A stretch of 64,000 nt of DNA from Dongia sedimenti (GCA_030715195.1 JAUYVI010000001.1:1-64000); one strand, 5' to 3'; shown: positions 1-9,682, counted from the first letter of the stretch. Made by a program: numbers and translations. Notes: generated by a model not told the origin, from the letters alone.

Positions 1-77
1 ACGAGGGCCTCCGCTTCGCGATCCGCGAAGGCGGCCGCACCGTCGGCGCCGGCGTCGTCGCCAGCATCATCGAGTAA
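1..77 (+). CDS. tuf: Elongation factor Tu, C-terminal end (partial)
   Basis: The frame beginning at base 3 reads 24 codons to a TAA at 75-77. It ends in a stretch typical of the last beta-barrel domain of EF-Tu ([15 protein letters not shown], ending SIIE). EF-Tu delivers aminoacyl-tRNA to the ribosome as a GTPase in the cytoplasm. It sits 11 bases before rpsJ, the usual str-to-S10 junction, so fusA, rpsG and rpsL probably lie just outside the window. Only the C-terminus is visible, but this tail is highly diagnostic. Confidence 0.93.
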   Translation, partial: EGLRFAIREGGRTVGAGVVASIIE

Positions 78-88
78 AGGCAAAGACG

Positions 89-403
89 ATGGACAGCCAG
101 AACATCCGCATCCGGCTCAAAGCCTTCGACCACCGCGTTCTCGATCAGTCGACGAACGAGATCGTGATCACGGCGAAGCGCACGGGCGCCCAGGTCCGCG
201 GCCCGATCCCGCTGCCGACCCGGATCGAGCGTTTCACCGTGAACCGCTCGCCGCACGTGGACAAGAAGAGCCGCGAGCAGTTCGAGATCCGGACGCACAA
301 GCGGCTGCTGGACATCGTCGATCCGACCCCGCAGACCGTGGACGCGCTGATGAAGCTCGACCTCGCCGCGGGTGTCGATGTCGAAATCAAGTTGAAGAAC
401 TGA
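89..403 (+). CDS. rpsJ: 30S ribosomal protein S10
   Basis: This 104-residue protein matches S10 over its whole length, including the [20 protein letters not shown] segment. S10 sits in the 30S head and, in well-studied bacteria, also pairs with NusB in transcription antitermination. The ATG follows an AAAGGCAAAG ribosome-binding region. It is the first gene of the S10 operon and is followed 10 bases later by rplC. Nothing is unusual in length or sequence. Confidence 0.98.
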   Translation: MDSQNIRIRLKAFDHRVLDQSTNEIVITAKRTGAQVRGPIPLPTRIERFTVNRSPHVDKKSREQFEIRTHKRLLDIVDPTPQTVDALMKLDLAAGVDVEIKLKN

Positions 404-413
404 GGCACGAGCC

Positions 414-1106
414 ATGCGTACCGGTCTCCTCGCCCAGAAAGTGGGCATGACCCGCATCTTCGCCGCGGACGGCAACCACGTCCCGGTGACCGTGCTGAAG
501 GTCGATCACTGCCAGGTCGTCGCGGTCCGTACCGACGAGACCAACGGCTATAACGCCGTGCAGCTCGGCGTCGGCACCGCGAAGGTCAAGAACGTCTCCA
601 AGGCCCAGCGCGGCCATTTCGCCAAGGCGAAGGTCGAGCCGAAGAAGAAGCTCGCCGAATTCCGGGTCTCCAAGGAGAACCTGCTGGAAGTCGGCGCCGA
701 GCTCTCGGCCGAGCATTTCGTCGTCGGCCAGTTCGTCGATGTCGTGGGCACCACGATCGGCAAGGGCTTCGCCGGCTCGATGAAGCGCTGGAACTTCGGC
801 GGCCTGCGCGCCACCCACGGCGTCTCGGTCTCGCACCGCAGCCATGGTTCTACGGGTAACCGCCAGGATCCGGGTCGTACCTTCCCGGGCAAGAAGATGG
901 CCGGCCATCTCGGTGTCGAGCGCGTGACGCAGCAGAACCTGAAGATCGTCCAGACGGACGCCGATCAGGGCCTGATCTACGTGCACGGCGCGGTCCCGGG
1001 CCATGAAGGTGCCTACGTCCTGGTGAAGGACGCCGTGAAGCGCGCTCTGCCGAAGGAGGCGCCGAAGCCGGCCGCCCTCAAGGGCAAAGCCGAAGCGGCC
1101 GCCTAA
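414..1106 (+). CDS. rplC: 50S ribosomal protein L3
   Basis: This 230-residue L3 opens [16 protein letters not shown] and has the conserved central loop [19 protein letters not shown], which reaches toward the peptidyl-transferase centre. L3 is an early assembly protein of the large subunit. The last ~25 residues are Ala/Lys/Pro-rich, a low-complexity tail seen in some alphaproteobacterial L3 proteins. A GAGGCACGAG region precedes the ATG, and rplD follows after 12 bases. Confidence 0.98.
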   Translation: MRTGLLAQKVGMTRIFAADGNHVPVTVLKVDHCQVVAVRTDETNGYNAVQLGVGTAKVKNVSKAQRGHFAKAKVEPKKKLAEFRVSKENLLEVGAELSAEHFVVGQFVDVVGTTIGKGFAGSMKRWNFGGLRATHGVSVSHRSHGSTGNRQDPGRTFPGKKMAGHLGVERVTQQNLKIVQTDADQGLIYVHGAVPGHEGAYVLVKDAVKRALPKEAPKPAALKGKAEAAA

Positions 1107-1118
1107 GGAATCGCGATC

Positions 1119-1751
1119 ATGAAGCTCAAGATCACCGACATCGACAGCAAGGCCCACGGCGAGATCGACCTCGCCGACGAGGTCTACAAGGATATCTTCG
1201 GCCGTCCGGTCCGCCGCGACCTCCTGGCCCGTTGTGTGAACTGGCAGTTGGCCAAGCGCCGCTCCGGCAATCACAAGACCAAGGAGATCGGCGACATCTC
1301 CGGCACGACCAAGAAGCCGTATTCGCAGAAGGGCACCGGCAACGCCCGCCAGGGCTCGCTGCGCTCGCCGCAGTTCCGCGGCGGCGCGACGATCTTCGGC
1401 CCGGTGGTCCGCAGCCATGCCCATGACCTCACCAAGAAGGTCCGCAAGCTGGCACTGAAGACCGCACTCTCGTCCAAGGTGAAGGACGGCAAGCTGATCG
1501 TCTGGAACGGCACCGCCGGCGCCTCGGGCAAGACCAAGGATCTGACGGCGAAGCTGGCGACCCTCGGCCTGAAGTCGGTTCTGGTGATCGACGGTCCGGC
1601 GGTCGATGAGAAGTTCGCGCTGGCCGCGCGCAACATCCCGAATGTGGATGTGCTGCCGCAGCAGGGCGCCAATGTGTACGACATCCTGCGCCGCGACACC
1701 TTGGTCCTCACCAAGGCCGCCGTGGAGCATCTCGTGGAGCGTTTGAAATGA
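1119..1751 (+). CDS. rplD: 50S ribosomal protein L4
   Basis: This 210-residue L4 contains the family signature around [20 protein letters not shown], the extended loop that lines the nascent-peptide exit tunnel. In E. coli L4 also represses its own operon; I see nothing in this sequence that tests this here. The stop overlaps the rplW start (ATGA at 1748-1751), indicating translational coupling. The length is slightly above the usual ~201-206 residues. Confidence 0.98.
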   Translation: MKLKITDIDSKAHGEIDLADEVYKDIFGRPVRRDLLARCVNWQLAKRRSGNHKTKEIGDISGTTKKPYSQKGTGNARQGSLRSPQFRGGATIFGPVVRSHAHDLTKKVRKLALKTALSSKVKDGKLIVWNGTAGASGKTKDLTAKLATLGLKSVLVIDGPAVDEKFALAARNIPNVDVLPQQGANVYDILRRDTLVLTKAAVEHLVERLK

Positions 1752-2080
1752 GCCGCGCGCGTAAGATCGAAAAGCCGGTCGTCAACCTCGACGAAGCGCA
1801 GATGCTGACGATCATCCGCCGTCCGGTGGTGACCGAGAAGAGCACCCAGGGTTCCGAGCACAACCAGGTGACCTTCCGCGTTCCGCTGGAAGCGACCAAG
1901 CCGGAGATCAAGGCGGCCGTCGAGACCATCTTCAAAGTGAAGGTGAAGGCGGTCAACACGTTGCGGGTGCAGGGCAAGACCAAGCTGTGGCGCGGTCGCC
2001 CCGGCAAGCGCAGCGACTTCAAGAAAGCCGTGGTGACTCTGGTCGAGGGCAACACCATCGACGTGACCACGGGAATCTAA
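1748..2080 (+). CDS. rplW: 50S ribosomal protein L23
   Basis: This is a 110-residue L23, with the core [12 protein letters not shown] near the N-terminus and the basic hairpin [17 protein letters not shown]23 sits at the exit-tunnel rim and is the docking point for trigger factor and SRP. Translation starts within the rplD stop (ATGA overlap). The first ~17 residues form a basic extension before the conserved core; a downstream ATG at 1802 is a less likely alternative start. Confidence 0.97.
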   Translation: MSRARKIEKPVVNLDEAQMLTIIRRPVVTEKSTQGSEHNQVTFRVPLEATKPEIKAAVETIFKVKVKAVNTLRVQGKTKLWRGRPGKRSDFKKAVVTLVEGNTIDVTTGI

Positions 2081-2098
2081 GGGCGGGAATCTGACGTC

Positions 2099-2929
2099 AT
2101 GGCATTGAAAACATTCAAGCCCACCTCCGCTGGTCGACGCCAGCTGGTCATCGTCGATCGGTCCGAGCTCCACAAGGGCGGTCCGGTCAAGGCGCTGACC
2201 GAGGGCAAGAAGCGCAAGGGTGGCCGCAACAACTACGGCCGCATCGTGAACTTCCGCCAGGGCGGCGGTCACAAGCAGCGCTATCGCATCGTCGATTTCA
2301 AGCGTCGCAAGTACGATGTGCCGGCGACCGTGGAGCATTTGGAATACGATCCGAACCGCACCGCGTTCATCGCGCTCATCAAGTACACGGACGGCGAGCA
2401 GGCCTACATCCTGGCGCCGCAGCGCTTGAAGGCCGGCGACCAGGTCGTCTCCGGCGAGCGCGTTGACGTGAAGCCGGGCAATGCGATGCCGCTCCGCAAC
2501 ATTCCGGTCGGCACCATCGTGCACAACGTCGAGCTGAAGCAGGGCCGCGGCGGCCAGATGGCCCGCTCCGCCGGCACCTACCTGCAGCTGGTCGGCCGCG
2601 ACCAGGGCAATGCGCTCCTGCGCATGCCGTCGGGCGAAGTCCGCATGGTCAAGGCCGAGTGCATGGCGACGATCGGCGCGGTTTCGAACCCGGACCAGCA
2701 GAACATCTCGATCGGCAAGGCCGGTCGGTCGCGCTGGCTCGGCAAGCGCCCGACCGTCCGCGGCATCACCATGAACCCGGTCGATCACCCGCATGGCGGT
2801 CGTACCAACGGTGGCCGCGCCTGGGTGACGCCCTGGGGCAAGCCGACCAAGGGCAAGAAAACCCGTCACAACAAGAAGACCGACGGTCTCATTCTCCGCC
2901 GCCGTCAGGCCGCGAAGAAGAAGCAGTAA
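2099..2929 (+). CDS. rplB: 50S ribosomal protein L2
   Basis: This 276-residue L2 is the universally conserved protein next to the peptidyl-transferase centre. The RNA-binding core and the C-terminal [10 protein letters not shown] motif are present, with the histidine corresponding to E. coli His229 at about residue 230. Just after this motif the sequence goes directly from GG to RTNGGRAW. Many bacterial L2 proteins have an extra GEG here followed by HPVTPWG, so this loop is about three residues shorter (see findings). The C-terminus is basic as usual. Followed by rpsS after 12 bases. Confidence 0.98.
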   Translation: MALKTFKPTSAGRRQLVIVDRSELHKGGPVKALTEGKKRKGGRNNYGRIVNFRQGGGHKQRYRIVDFKRRKYDVPATVEHLEYDPNRTAFIALIKYTDGEQAYILAPQRLKAGDQVVSGERVDVKPGNAMPLRNIPVGTIVHNVELKQGRGGQMARSAGTYLQLVGRDQGNALLRMPSGEVRMVKAECMATIGAVSNPDQQNISIGKAGRSRWLGKRPTVRGITMNPVDHPHGGRTNGGRAWVTPWGKPTKGKKTRHNKKTDGLILRRRQAAKKKQ

Positions 2930-2941
2930 GGAAAGCGAAAG

Positions 2942-3229
2942 ATGGCGCGCTCCGTATGGAAAGGTCCGTTTGTGGATGGCTATCTGCTGAAGAAGGCAGA
3001 GACCAGCCGCGGCAGCGGACGGAACGAAGTGATCAAGACGTGGTCGCGTCGCTCGACCATCCTGCCGCAATTCGTCGGCCTGACCTTTGGTGTCTATAAC
3101 GGCCACAAGTTCCTGCCGGTCCTGGTGACCGAGAACATGATCGGCCACAAGCTCGGTGAGTTCTCGCCGACGCGGACCTTCACCGGTCACACCGCGGTCG
3201 ACAAGAAGGTGAAGAAGGCATCGGCATGA
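2942..3229 (+). CDS. rpsS: 30S ribosomal protein S19
   Basis: A 95-residue S19 ([16 protein letters not shown]...). The conserved [22 protein letters not shown] core is intact. S19 lies in the 30S head, contacts S13 and forms part of bridge B1a. An AAGGAAAGCGAAAG region precedes the ATG. Its stop overlaps the rplV start by four bases (ATGA, 3226-3229). Confidence 0.98.
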   Translation: MARSVWKGPFVDGYLLKKAETSRGSGRNEVIKTWSRRSTILPQFVGLTFGVYNGHKFLPVLVTENMIGHKLGEFSPTRTFTGHTAVDKKVKKASA

Positions 3230-3618
3230 GCAAGCAGAAAACCGAGCGCAAGCTGAAGGACAACGAGGCGCAGGCTTTCGCCAGCGTCGTCCAGACCACG
3301 CCGCGCAAGCTGAACCTGATCGCCGGCATGATCCGGGGCATGGGCGCCCAGCCGGCGCTGGCCGCGCTGACCTTCTCCAGGAAGCGCGCCGCGGGCGACG
3401 TGAAGAAGGTGCTGCAGGCCGCGATCGCCAACGCCGAGAACAACCATCAGCTCGACGTCGATCGCCTGGTCGTCGCGGAAGCTTTCGTGGGCGGCAGCTT
3501 CAAGCTGAAGCGCTTCCACGCCCGCGCCAAGGGCCGCGGCGTCCGGGTCGAGAAGAAGTGGAGCAATCTGACGGTGATCGTGCGCGAGCGCGCGGAAGCC
3601 GCCGAGGAGACGAAGTAA
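3226..3618 (+). CDS. rplV: 50S ribosomal protein L22
   Basis: A 130-residue L22 with the conserved C-terminal hairpin ([20 protein letters not shown]) that extends into the exit tunnel and is a known site of macrolide-resistance changes. The N-terminus is ~15 residues longer than the E. coli protein, common in alphaproteobacteria. It is coupled to both neighbours: ATGA overlap with rpsS, and one shared base with rpsC (TAATG at 3616-3620). Confidence 0.97.
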   Translation: MSKQKTERKLKDNEAQAFASVVQTTPRKLNLIAGMIRGMGAQPALAALTFSRKRAAGDVKKVLQAAIANAENNHQLDVDRLVVAEAFVGGSFKLKRFHARAKGRGVRVEKKWSNLTVIVRERAEAAEETK

Positions 3619-4295
3619 TGGGTCAGAAGGTCAATCCGATCGGCCTCCGGGTCGGTATCAACCGGACCTGGGACAGCCGCTGGTTCGCCGACAAGGACTA
3701 TGCGCAGCTCCTCCATGAGGATCTGAAGCTGAAGGAGTACCTGCGTGATCGCCTGGCCCAGGCCGGCATCTCGAAGATCGTGATCGAGCGCCCGGCCAAG
3801 AAGGCCCGCGTCACCATCCACTCGGCGCGTCCGGGCGTGGTGATCGGCAAGAAGGGCGCCGACATCGAGAAGCTCCGGAGCGACCTCGCCAAGATGACCG
3901 GCTCGGAAGTGAGCCTGAACATCGTCGAGATCCGCAAGCCCGAGATCGACGCCAAGCTGATCGCCGAGAACATCGCGCAGCAGCTCGAGCGCCGGGTTGC
4001 CTTTCGCCGCACCATGAAGCGCGCCGTGCAGTCGGCGATGCGTCTGGGCGCGCTCGGCATCCGCATCAACTGCAGCGGCCGTCTGGGCGGCGCCGAGATC
4101 GCGCGCATGGAGTGGTATCGCGAAGGCCGCGTTCCGCTGCACACGCTCCGCGCCGAGATCGATTTCGGCGAGGCCACGGCGAAGACGACCTACGGCACCT
4201 GCGGCGTGAAGGTCTGGGTGTTCAAGGGCGAGATCATGGCGCACGACCCGCTGGCGACCGACAAGCGCGCCAGCGAAGCTCAGCCCGCGCGCTAA
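3618..4295 (+). CDS. rpsC: 30S ribosomal protein S3
   Basis: A 225-residue S3 starting [21 protein letters not shown] chose the ATG at 3618, which shares a base with the rplV stop, because the universal MGQKVNP N-terminus starts there; the frame is open 20 codons upstream, but only within rplV. The KH domain motif [13 protein letters not shown] binds RNA. S3 helps form the mRNA entry channel. rplP follows after 15 bases with an AGAGGAATT ribosome-binding region. Confidence 0.98.
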   Translation: MGQKVNPIGLRVGINRTWDSRWFADKDYAQLLHEDLKLKEYLRDRLAQAGISKIVIERPAKKARVTIHSARPGVVIGKKGADIEKLRSDLAKMTGSEVSLNIVEIRKPEIDAKLIAENIAQQLERRVAFRRTMKRAVQSAMRLGALGIRINCSGRLGGAEIARMEWYREGRVPLHTLRAEIDFGEATAKTTYGTCGVKVWVFKGEIMAHDPLATDKRASEAQPAR

Positions 4296-4310
4296 AGAGG
4301 AATTGGGACC

Positions 4311-4727
4311 ATGCTTTCTCCGAAGCGAACCAAGTTCAGGAAGGCCCATAAGGGCCGGATCCACGGCACGGCGAAGGGCGGCTTCGAGCTGAACTTCGGC
4401 GCGTACGGCCTCAAAGCCGTCGAGCCGGGCCGCATCACTGCGCGCCAGATCGAGGCGGCGCGCCGTGCGATCACCCGCCACATGAAGCGTGTCGGCAAGG
4501 TCTGGATCCGCGTGTTCCCGGACGTGCCGGTCAGCCGCAAGCCGGCTGAAGTCCGCATGGGCTCCGGCAAGGGATCGCCGGAATACTGGGTGGCGCGTAT
4601 CCATCCGGGGCGGATCATGTTCGAGATCGACGGCGTGCAGAAGCCGCTGGCGATCGAGGCGTTCGCGCTGGCCGCTGCCAAGCTGCCGATCAAGGCGCGT
4701 GTCGTCACCCGCCTCGGCGACGAATAA
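4311..4727 (+). CDS. rplP: 50S ribosomal protein L16
   Basis: A 138-residue L16 ([19 protein letters not shown]...), with the conserved [20 protein letters not shown] segment. L16 contacts the A-site tRNA elbow and is needed late in 50S maturation. It lies between rpsC and rpmC at normal short spacing, and an AAGGAGCTC ribosome-binding site for rpmC follows its stop. Confidence 0.98.
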   Translation: MLSPKRTKFRKAHKGRIHGTAKGGFELNFGAYGLKAVEPGRITARQIEAARRAITRHMKRVGKVWIRVFPDVPVSRKPAEVRMGSGKGSPEYWVARIHPGRIMFEIDGVQKPLAIEAFALAAAKLPIKARVVTRLGDE

Positions 4728-4739
4728 GGAGCTCGGATC

Positions 4740-4946
4740 ATGAAGGCGGAAGACCTCCGGATCAAAAGCGAAGACCAACTGAAGGCCGACCTGGTGTCGT
4801 TGCAGAAGGAGGCGTTCAACCTGCGCTTCCAGCGCGCCAGCGGTCAGCTCGAGAACACCGCCCGCGTGCGCGCCGTGAAGCGCGACATCGCACGGGTCGA
4901 GACCTTCCTGCGCCAGAAGGCGCAGGCCAAGGCCACGGCTCAGTAA
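4740..4946 (+). CDS. rpmC: 50S ribosomal protein L29
   Basis: A 68-residue all-helical L29, with the conserved [20 protein letters not shown] segment and a basic Ala/Lys tail. L29 sits at the tunnel exit beside L23. The ATG follows an AAGGAGCTCGG ribosome-binding site. The 27-base gap to rpsQ contains GAGGAGAAGAG, a strong ribosome-binding site for the next gene. Confidence 0.97.
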   Translation: MKAEDLRIKSEDQLKADLVSLQKEAFNLRFQRASGQLENTARVRAVKRDIARVETFLRQKAQAKATAQ

Positions 4947-4973
4947 GCGGCGCGCGGGTAGAGGAGAAGAGAG

Positions 4974-5240
4974 ATGCCAAGGCGAGTTCTGCAAGGCACC
5001 GTGGTGAGCGACAAGAACGCCAAGACCGTGATCGTTTCGGTCGAGCGTCGCGTCATGCACCCGGTCTACAAGAAGTTCATCCGCCGCTCGAAGCGCTTCC
5101 AGGCGCATGACGAGGCGAATGCGTGCAAGGTCGGCGACGTGGTCTACATCCGCGAGTGCCGTCCGATTTCGAAGAACAAGCGCTGGGAAGTTGTAACGGC
5201 TGCCGAAGCTTCGGTGACCGCCAACGCCTCGGCGCAGTAA
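4974..5240 (+). CDS. rpsQ: 30S ribosomal protein S17
   Basis: An 88-residue S17, an OB-fold 16S rRNA-binding protein of primary assembly. It begins [19 protein letters not shown] and carries the conserved [14 protein letters not shown] segment. The C-terminal ~12 residues are a low-complexity Ala/Ser/Thr tail. The ATG lies 5 bases after GAGGAGAAGAG. Confidence 0.97.
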   Translation: MPRRVLQGTVVSDKNAKTVIVSVERRVMHPVYKKFIRRSKRFQAHDEANACKVGDVVYIRECRPISKNKRWEVVTAAEASVTANASAQ

Positions 5241-5252
5241 GAGGACCGAACC

Positions 5253-5621
5253 ATGATCCAGATGCAGACGAACCTGGACGTTGCCGACAATTCCGGCGCG
5301 CGCCGCGTGCAGTGCATCAAGGTGCTGGGCGGTTCCAAGCGCCGCACCGCCAGCGTGGGCGACGTGATCGTCGTCTCCATCAAGGAGGCGATCCCGCGCG
5401 GCAAGGTGAAGAAGGGCGACGTGCACCAGGCGGTGATCGTCCGGACCGCCAAGGAAATCCGCCGGACCGACGGCAGCTCGATCCGCTTCGACCGCAATGC
5501 GGCGGTGCTGATCAACAAGCAGGGCGAGCCGATCGGGACGCGCATCTTCGGCCCGGTGACCCGCGAGCTCCGTGCGAAGAAGTTCATGAAGATCATCTCG
5601 CTGGCACCTGAAGTGCTTTGA
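5253..5621 (+). CDS. rplN: 50S ribosomal protein L14
   Basis: A 122-residue L14 opening [27 protein letters not shown], exactly the family length. L14 lies at the subunit interface and is the docking site of the silencing factor RsfS. Start and stop are unambiguous, with a TAAGAGGACC ribosome-binding region. Confidence 0.98.
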   Translation: MIQMQTNLDVADNSGARRVQCIKVLGGSKRRTASVGDVIVVSIKEAIPRGKVKKGDVHQAVIVRTAKEIRRTDGSSIRFDRNAAVLINKQGEPIGTRIFGPVTRELRAKKFMKIISLAPEVL

Positions 5622-5643
5622 GCGGGAAGGATTGGGTAGCGAA

Positions 5644-5961
5644 ATGGCGACGAAGCTGAAGATCAAGAAGGGCGACAAGGTGGTTGTGGTCACCGGTCGC
5701 GACAAGGGCAAGACCGGCGAGGTCCTGAAGGTGCTCCGCGAGGAGAACCGTCTGATCGTGCAGGGCGTCCACATGGTGAAGCGCCACCAGCGCCAGACCA
5801 TGCAGGCGCAGGGCGGGATCATCGAGAAGGAGGCCACGATCCACGTGTCCAACGTCGCCCATATCGACCCGAAGACCCAGAAGCCGACCCGTATCGGCTA
5901 CCGGATGGACGGCGAGCGGAAGATCCGCGTCGCGCGCGCCTCCGGCGAAGCGATTGATTGA
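5644..5961 (+). CDS. rplX: 50S ribosomal protein L24
   Basis: A 105-residue L24 starting [27 protein letters not shown], with the KOW motif in the first 30 residues. I chose the ATG at 5644 over an in-frame TTG at 5632 because it matches the family N-terminus. L24 is an assembly initiator on 23S rRNA. Its TGA is immediately followed by the AGGAGG of rplE. Confidence 0.97.
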   Translation: MATKLKIKKGDKVVVVTGRDKGKTGEVLKVLREENRLIVQGVHMVKRHQRQTMQAQGGIIEKEATIHVSNVAHIDPKTQKPTRIGYRMDGERKIRVARASGEAID

Positions 5962-5972
5962 GGAGGCCTGAT

Positions 5973-6515
5973 ATGGCTGCCCGTCTGCAAGAGCACTACA
6001 AGAAGGTCGTCCGCGAGGCGCTGACCAAGGAGTTCGGTTACACGAACCCCATGCAGGTGCCGAAGATCGACAAGATCGTGATCAACATGGGCGTCGGCGA
6101 AGCGACCGCCGATTCCAAGAAGATCAACATCGCGGTCGCGGAACTGACGGCGATCGCCGGCCAGAAGCCGGTCATCACCAAGGCCCGCAAGTCGATCGCG
6201 GTCTTCAAGCTGCGCGAAGGCATGGCGATCGGCTGCAAGGTCACGCTGCGCAAGCAGCACATGTACGAATTCCTCGATCGCCTGGTGAACATCGCTTTGC
6301 CGCGGGTCCGCGACTTCCGCGGCATCTCCGGCAAGAGCTTCGACGGCCGCGGCAACTACACGCTCGGCCTCAAGGAGCAGCTGGTGTTCCCCGAGATCGA
6401 CTACGACAAGGTGGACAAGGTTCGCGGCATGGACATCGTGATCTGCACGACCGCGAAAACCGACGCTGAGGCCAAGGCTTTGCTGAAGGGCTTCGACATG
6501 CCCTTCAACAATTAA
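5973..6515 (+). CDS. rplE: 50S ribosomal protein L5
   Basis: A 180-residue L5, with [11 protein letters not shown], the [24 protein letters not shown] core and the terminal KGFDMPF motif. L5 binds 5S rRNA and contacts P-site tRNA. The ATG at 5973 lies 6 bases after a perfect AGGAGG (5961-5966); a farther in-frame start at 5958 would overlap rplX and lacks a ribosome-binding site. Confidence 0.98.
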   Translation: MAARLQEHYKKVVREALTKEFGYTNPMQVPKIDKIVINMGVGEATADSKKINIAVAELTAIAGQKPVITKARKSIAVFKLREGMAIGCKVTLRKQHMYEFLDRLVNIALPRVRDFRGISGKSFDGRGNYTLGLKEQLVFPEIDYDKVDKVRGMDIVICTTAKTDAEAKALLKGFDMPFNN

Positions 6516-6537
6516 GCCGGCCCGTTAGGAGCAAGAG

Positions 6538-6843
6538 ATGGCTAAGAAGAGCTCGATCGAGAAGAACAAGAAGCGGGAGCGGATGGCGAAGCAGTATGCC
6601 GCCCGCCGCAGCCGCCTGAAGGCGGTCGCCGACAACGAGGATCTGCCGATGGAAGAGCGGTTCGCCGCGCGCCTGAAGTTGGCCGAGCTACCGCGCAACT
6701 CGTCGAAGGTGCGGATCCGCAATCGCTGCGAGATTACCGGCCGTCCGCGCGCCACCTATCGCAAGTTCAAGCTTTCGCGCATCGCGTTGCGCGACCTCGC
6801 TTCCACCGGGCAGATCCCCGGCATGGTCAAGTCGAGCTGGTAA
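6538..6843 (+). CDS. rpsN: 30S ribosomal protein S14 (zinc-free type)
   Basis: A 101-residue S14 of the long, cysteine-poor class. The zinc-binding Cys pairs of the short form are absent, and only one Cys is seen, in [11 protein letters not shown]. It ends with the conserved [10 protein letters not shown]14 lies in the 30S head. The ATG follows a TTAGGAGCAAGAG ribosome-binding site. It is in the normal spc position between rplE and rpsH. Confidence 0.98.
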   Translation: MAKKSSIEKNKKRERMAKQYAARRSRLKAVADNEDLPMEERFAARLKLAELPRNSSKVRIRNRCEITGRPRATYRKFKLSRIALRDLASTGQIPGMVKSSW

Positions 6844-6861
6844 TCCGGAGGACGATGAAGC

Positions 6862-7257
6862 ATGGCAATCAATGATCCTTTGGGCGACCTGCTGACCCGG
6901 ATCCGCAACGGTCAGAAGGCGGGCATGCAGAAGATCGCAACGCCCGCGTCCAAGCTGCGCGCGAACGTCCTCGAAGTGCTGAAGCGCGAGGGTTACATCC
7001 GCGATTTCTCGCTGGATGCCTCGAAGCCCGGCGGCGAGATCACGGTCGAGCTGAAGTATCACGAGGGCACGCCGGTCATTAAGGAGATCAACCGGGTCTC
7101 CAAGCCTGGCCGCCGCGTCTATTCCAAGATCGCCGACCTGCCGCGCTACTACAACGGTCTCGGGATTTCGATCCTGTCGACCCCGCGCGGCGTCATGTCG
7201 GACGGCGAAGCACGCACCGCCAATGTCGGCGGCGAAGTGCTCTGCCGGGTGTTCTAA
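6862..7257 (+). CDS. rpsH: 30S ribosomal protein S8
   Basis: A 131-residue S8 starting [18 protein letters not shown], with the conserved C-terminal [13 protein letters not shown]...[10 protein letters not shown]8 binds the central domain of 16S rRNA. In E. coli it represses the spc operon by binding the rplE leader; I did not detect an obvious S8-site mimic in the short rplX-rplE junction. A TCCGGAGGACG ribosome-binding site precedes the gene. Confidence 0.98.
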   Translation: MAINDPLGDLLTRIRNGQKAGMQKIATPASKLRANVLEVLKREGYIRDFSLDASKPGGEITVELKYHEGTPVIKEINRVSKPGRRVYSKIADLPRYYNGLGISILSTPRGVMSDGEARTANVGGEVLCRVF

Positions 7258-7269
7258 GGAGCGTATGCA

Positions 7270-7803
7270 ATGTCCCGCGTCGGTAAGAATCCCGTCGAGG
7301 TTCCGCAGGGCGTCACGATCGACGTCGCCGGCGGCGCCGCGACCGTGAAGGGCAAGCTCGGAACCATGAAACTGCCGATCTCCACCGAGGTCGAGGTGAA
7401 GCTCGAGGGCAGCAAGCTCTGGGTTAAGCCGCTGAACGAGTCGAAGCAGGCCCGCATGAGCTGGGGCGCCACCCGCGCCAATCTGCGGAATATGGTCCAG
7501 GGTGTCTCCACGGGTTACGTGAAGAACCTGGAGATCACCGGCACCGGCTATCGTGCGGCGGTGCAGGGCAAGAACCTGCAGCTGCAGATGGGCTACAGCC
7601 ACGACGTGACCTTCCCGATCCCGGAAGGGATCGCGATCAAGTGCGAGAAGCCGACCGCGATCTCGATCTCGGGCTTCGACAAGCAGAAGGTCGGTCAGAT
7701 CGCCGCCGAGATTCGCGCCGTTCGCCCCCCCGAGCCCTACAAGGGCAAGGGCATCAAGTACGAGGGCGAGCATATCCTCCGCAAGGAAGGCAAGAAGAAG
7801 TAA
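7270..7803 (+). CDS. rplF: 50S ribosomal protein L6
   Basis: A 177-residue L6, starting [15 protein letters not shown] and ending with the signature [24 protein letters not shown]. Two homologous alpha/beta domains are expected from the length. L6 is near the GTPase-associated centre. It starts 12 bases after rpsH with an AAGGAGCG ribosome-binding site. Confidence 0.98.
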   Translation: MSRVGKNPVEVPQGVTIDVAGGAATVKGKLGTMKLPISTEVEVKLEGSKLWVKPLNESKQARMSWGATRANLRNMVQGVSTGYVKNLEITGTGYRAAVQGKNLQLQMGYSHDVTFPIPEGIAIKCEKPTAISISGFDKQKVGQIAAEIRAVRPPEPYKGKGIKYEGEHILRKEGKKK

Positions 7804-7826
7804 CGGATTAAGGTAGGGCTTAGGCC

Positions 7827-8189
7827 ATGTCGAACGTCACCAAGCTATTCGCCCGCCGCGCGCAGCGGATCAGGACCAGTCTCCGCAAGAACGCCGGTGG
7901 CCGTCCGCGCCTGTCCGTGTTCCGCTCGGGCCTGCACATCTACGCGCAGATCATCGACGATGCGGCGGGCACCACGATCGCCGCGGCCTCGACGGTCGAT
8001 AAGGGCCTCAAGACCAGCCTGAAGACCACCGCCAACATCGAGGCGGCCAAGGCGGTCGGCAAGCTGATTGCCGAGCGCGCGGTCGCCAAGGGCGTCAAGG
8101 AAGTCGCCTTCGATCGCGGCGGCTACAAGTATCATGGCCGGGTGAAAGCCCTGGCCGACGCCGCCCGCGAGGGCGGACTCTCCTTCTAA
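7827..8189 (+). CDS. rplR: 50S ribosomal protein L18
   Basis: A 120-residue L18 that binds 5S rRNA together with L5. The conserved [20 protein letters not shown] and the terminal [24 protein letters not shown] are both present. It starts 23 bases after rplF and ends 16 bases before rpsE. Nothing is unusual. Confidence 0.98.
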   Translation: MSNVTKLFARRAQRIRTSLRKNAGGRPRLSVFRSGLHIYAQIIDDAAGTTIAAASTVDKGLKTSLKTTANIEAAKAVGKLIAERAVAKGVKEVAFDRGGYKYHGRVKALADAAREGGLSF

Positions 8190-8205
8190 GGACAGGAAAC
8201 GGAAT

Positions 8206-8781
8206 ATGGCACGTCAGGCGAAATCCGAAGGTCGGCGCGACCGTGATCGCGGCGAGCGTTCGCAGGAAGTCGAGCTGATCGAGAAGCTGGTCGGCATCAA
8301 CCGCGTCGCCAAGGTGGTGAAGGGCGGCAAGCGCTTCGGCTTTGCCGCGATCGTCGTCGTCGGCGACGGCAAGGGCCGCGTCGGGCACGGCTCGGGCAAG
8401 GCCCGCGAAGTGCCGGAAGCGATCCGCAAGGCGACCGAGCATGCCAAGAAGACGATGATCCGCGTGCCGCTGCGCGAGGGCCGGACCCTGCATCACGACG
8501 CCGACGGGCACTTCGGCGCCGGACGCGTGGTGATCCGTGCGGCGGAAGCCGGCACCGGCATCATCGCCGGCGGCCCGGTCCGCGCGATCTTCGAAGCGCT
8601 CGGCGTGCATGACGTCGTCGCGAAGTCGGTCGGCACCTCGAACCCGCACAACATGATCAAGGCGGCGTTCGATGCACTCCAGCATTGCAACTCGCCGCGC
8701 TCGGTTGCCGCGCGTCGCTCCAAGAAGGTGAGCGACATCCTCGGCAAGCGCGCCGATGCGGCCGCCGAAGCCCGCGAGTAA
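8206..8781 (+). CDS. rpsE: 30S ribosomal protein S5
   Basis: A 191-residue S5, with the double-stranded RNA-binding N-terminal domain ([30 protein letters not shown]) and the C-terminal domain. S5 helps form the mRNA entry pore and affects decoding accuracy. The extra ~20 N-terminal residues are Arg/Glu/Lys-rich. A TAAGGACAG ribosome-binding site follows for rpmD. Confidence 0.98.
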   Translation: MARQAKSEGRRDRDRGERSQEVELIEKLVGINRVAKVVKGGKRFGFAAIVVVGDGKGRVGHGSGKAREVPEAIRKATEHAKKTMIRVPLREGRTLHHDADGHFGAGRVVIRAAEAGTGIIAGGPVRAIFEALGVHDVVAKSVGTSNPHNMIKAAFDALQHCNSPRSVAARRSKKVSDILGKRADAAAEARE

Positions 8782-8792
8782 GGACAGCGAAC

Positions 8793-8975
8793 ATGGCGAA
8801 GCTCAAGATCACCCAGACCGGCAGCCCGATCGGCCGCAAGCCCGGCCAGCGCGACACGCTGAAGGCCCTGGGCTTGAACAAGATGAACCGCTCGAACGTG
8901 GTCGAGGACACGCCCTCGATCCGCGGCATGGTCGACAAGGTCGCCCACATGCTGAAGATCGAGCCGGCGAACTGA
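8793..8975 (+). CDS. rpmD: 50S ribosomal protein L30
   Basis: A 60-residue L30 starting MAKLKITQTGSPIGRKPGQR, the small bacterial form. I chose the ATG at 8793, 12 bases after the rpsE stop and next to AAGGACAG; the frame is open upstream but only inside rpsE. It is followed by a 53-base gap that carries a short GC-rich hairpin before rplO. Confidence 0.97.
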   Translation: MAKLKITQTGSPIGRKPGQRDTLKALGLNKMNRSNVVEDTPSIRGMVDKVAHMLKIEPAN

Positions 8976-8992
8976 ACAAAGCTAATAACCCC

Positions 8993-9010
8993 GGCGCGCA
9001 GTCGCGCGCC
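8993..9010 (+). other. GC-rich hairpin in the rpmD-rplO gap
   Basis: The arms GGCGCGC (8993-8999) and GCGCGCC (9004-9010) form a perfect 7-bp stem around an AGTC tetraloop. No T-tract follows, so it is not a classic intrinsic terminator. It could be an RNA-processing or stabilising hairpin within the spc transcript, or chance in GC-rich DNA. Confidence 0.4.
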
Positions 9011-9028
9011 TGCTGAAGGTTTAAGACG

Positions 9029-9682
9029 ATGAAACTGGACCAACTCCGAGACAACCCGGGCGCCCGCAAGACCCGCATCCGCGTCGGCCGCGGCATCGGC
9101 TCCGGCAAGGGCAAGACCGGCGGCCGTGGCGGCAAGGGCCAGACCGCGCGCACCGGCGTGGCGATCAACGGGTTCGAGGGCGGCCAGATGCCGCTCTATC
9201 GCCGCCTGCCGAAGCGCGGCTTCAACAACATCTTCGCGCTCGAGTTCGTCGAGGTGAATACCGGCCGACTGCAGCAGGCGATCGATGCCGGCCGCCTCGA
9301 TGCCGGCAAGCCGGTCGATGCCGTGGCGCTGCGCGCCGCCGGCCTGATCAGCCGCCCGCGGGATGGCGTCCGTCTGCTCGGCAAGGGCGAGCTCAAGGCG
9401 AAGCTCTCGATCGAAGTCGCGGGCGCCTCCAAGTCGGCCATCGCCGCCGTGGAGAAGGCGGGCGGTTCGGTGAAGGTGACCCGTCCGGTCAAGGAAGAGG
9501 TGCCGAGAGGCCCGTCCAAGGCCGAGCTGTTCGCCAAGGCCCAGGCCGAGAAGGCCGCCAAGGGCGAGGAAAAGAAGGCCGAAGCCAAGGCTGCGAAGCC
9601 CGCCAAGCCCGATGCCGAGACCCAGAATCGGGCCGAAAAGGCCGCCAAGAAGCCCAAGGCCGACAAGCCGGCCAAGGAATAA
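9029..9682 (+). CDS. rplO: 50S ribosomal protein L15 with a long C-terminal Lys/Ala tail
   Basis: L15 is an assembly protein of the large subunit. Residues 1 to ~153 are a normal L15: the Gly/Arg-rich N-terminal arm ([22 protein letters not shown]), [14 protein letters not shown], and the C-terminal beta-alpha domain. Beyond this, about 60 residues are almost entirely Lys, Ala, Glu and Pro and run to the TAA at 9680-9682. The usual length is ~145-165 residues against 217 here. The tail is in frame and GC-rich like its surroundings. secY follows after 92 bases. Confidence 0.96.
   Translation: MKLDQLRDNPGARKTRIRVGRGIGSGKGKTGGRGGKGQTARTGVAINGFEGGQMPLYRRLPKRGFNNIFALEFVEVNTGRLQQAIDAGRLDAGKPVDAVALRAAGLISRPRDGVRLLGKGELKAKLSIEVAGASKSAIAAVEKAGGSVKVTRPVKEEVPRGPSKAELFAKAQAEKAAKGEEKKAEAKAAKPAKPDAETQNRAEKAAKKPKADKPAKE

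Noticed and set aside
387-1730. Long open frame on the minus strand opposite rplC and rplD (also 3447-5852 minus, 27422-30247 minus and 46406-48589 plus)
   Set aside because: These frames lie antisense to clearly recognised genes. Their translations are rich in Arg, Ala, Leu, Asp and His with no recognisable family, as expected from high third-position GC in the true gene.
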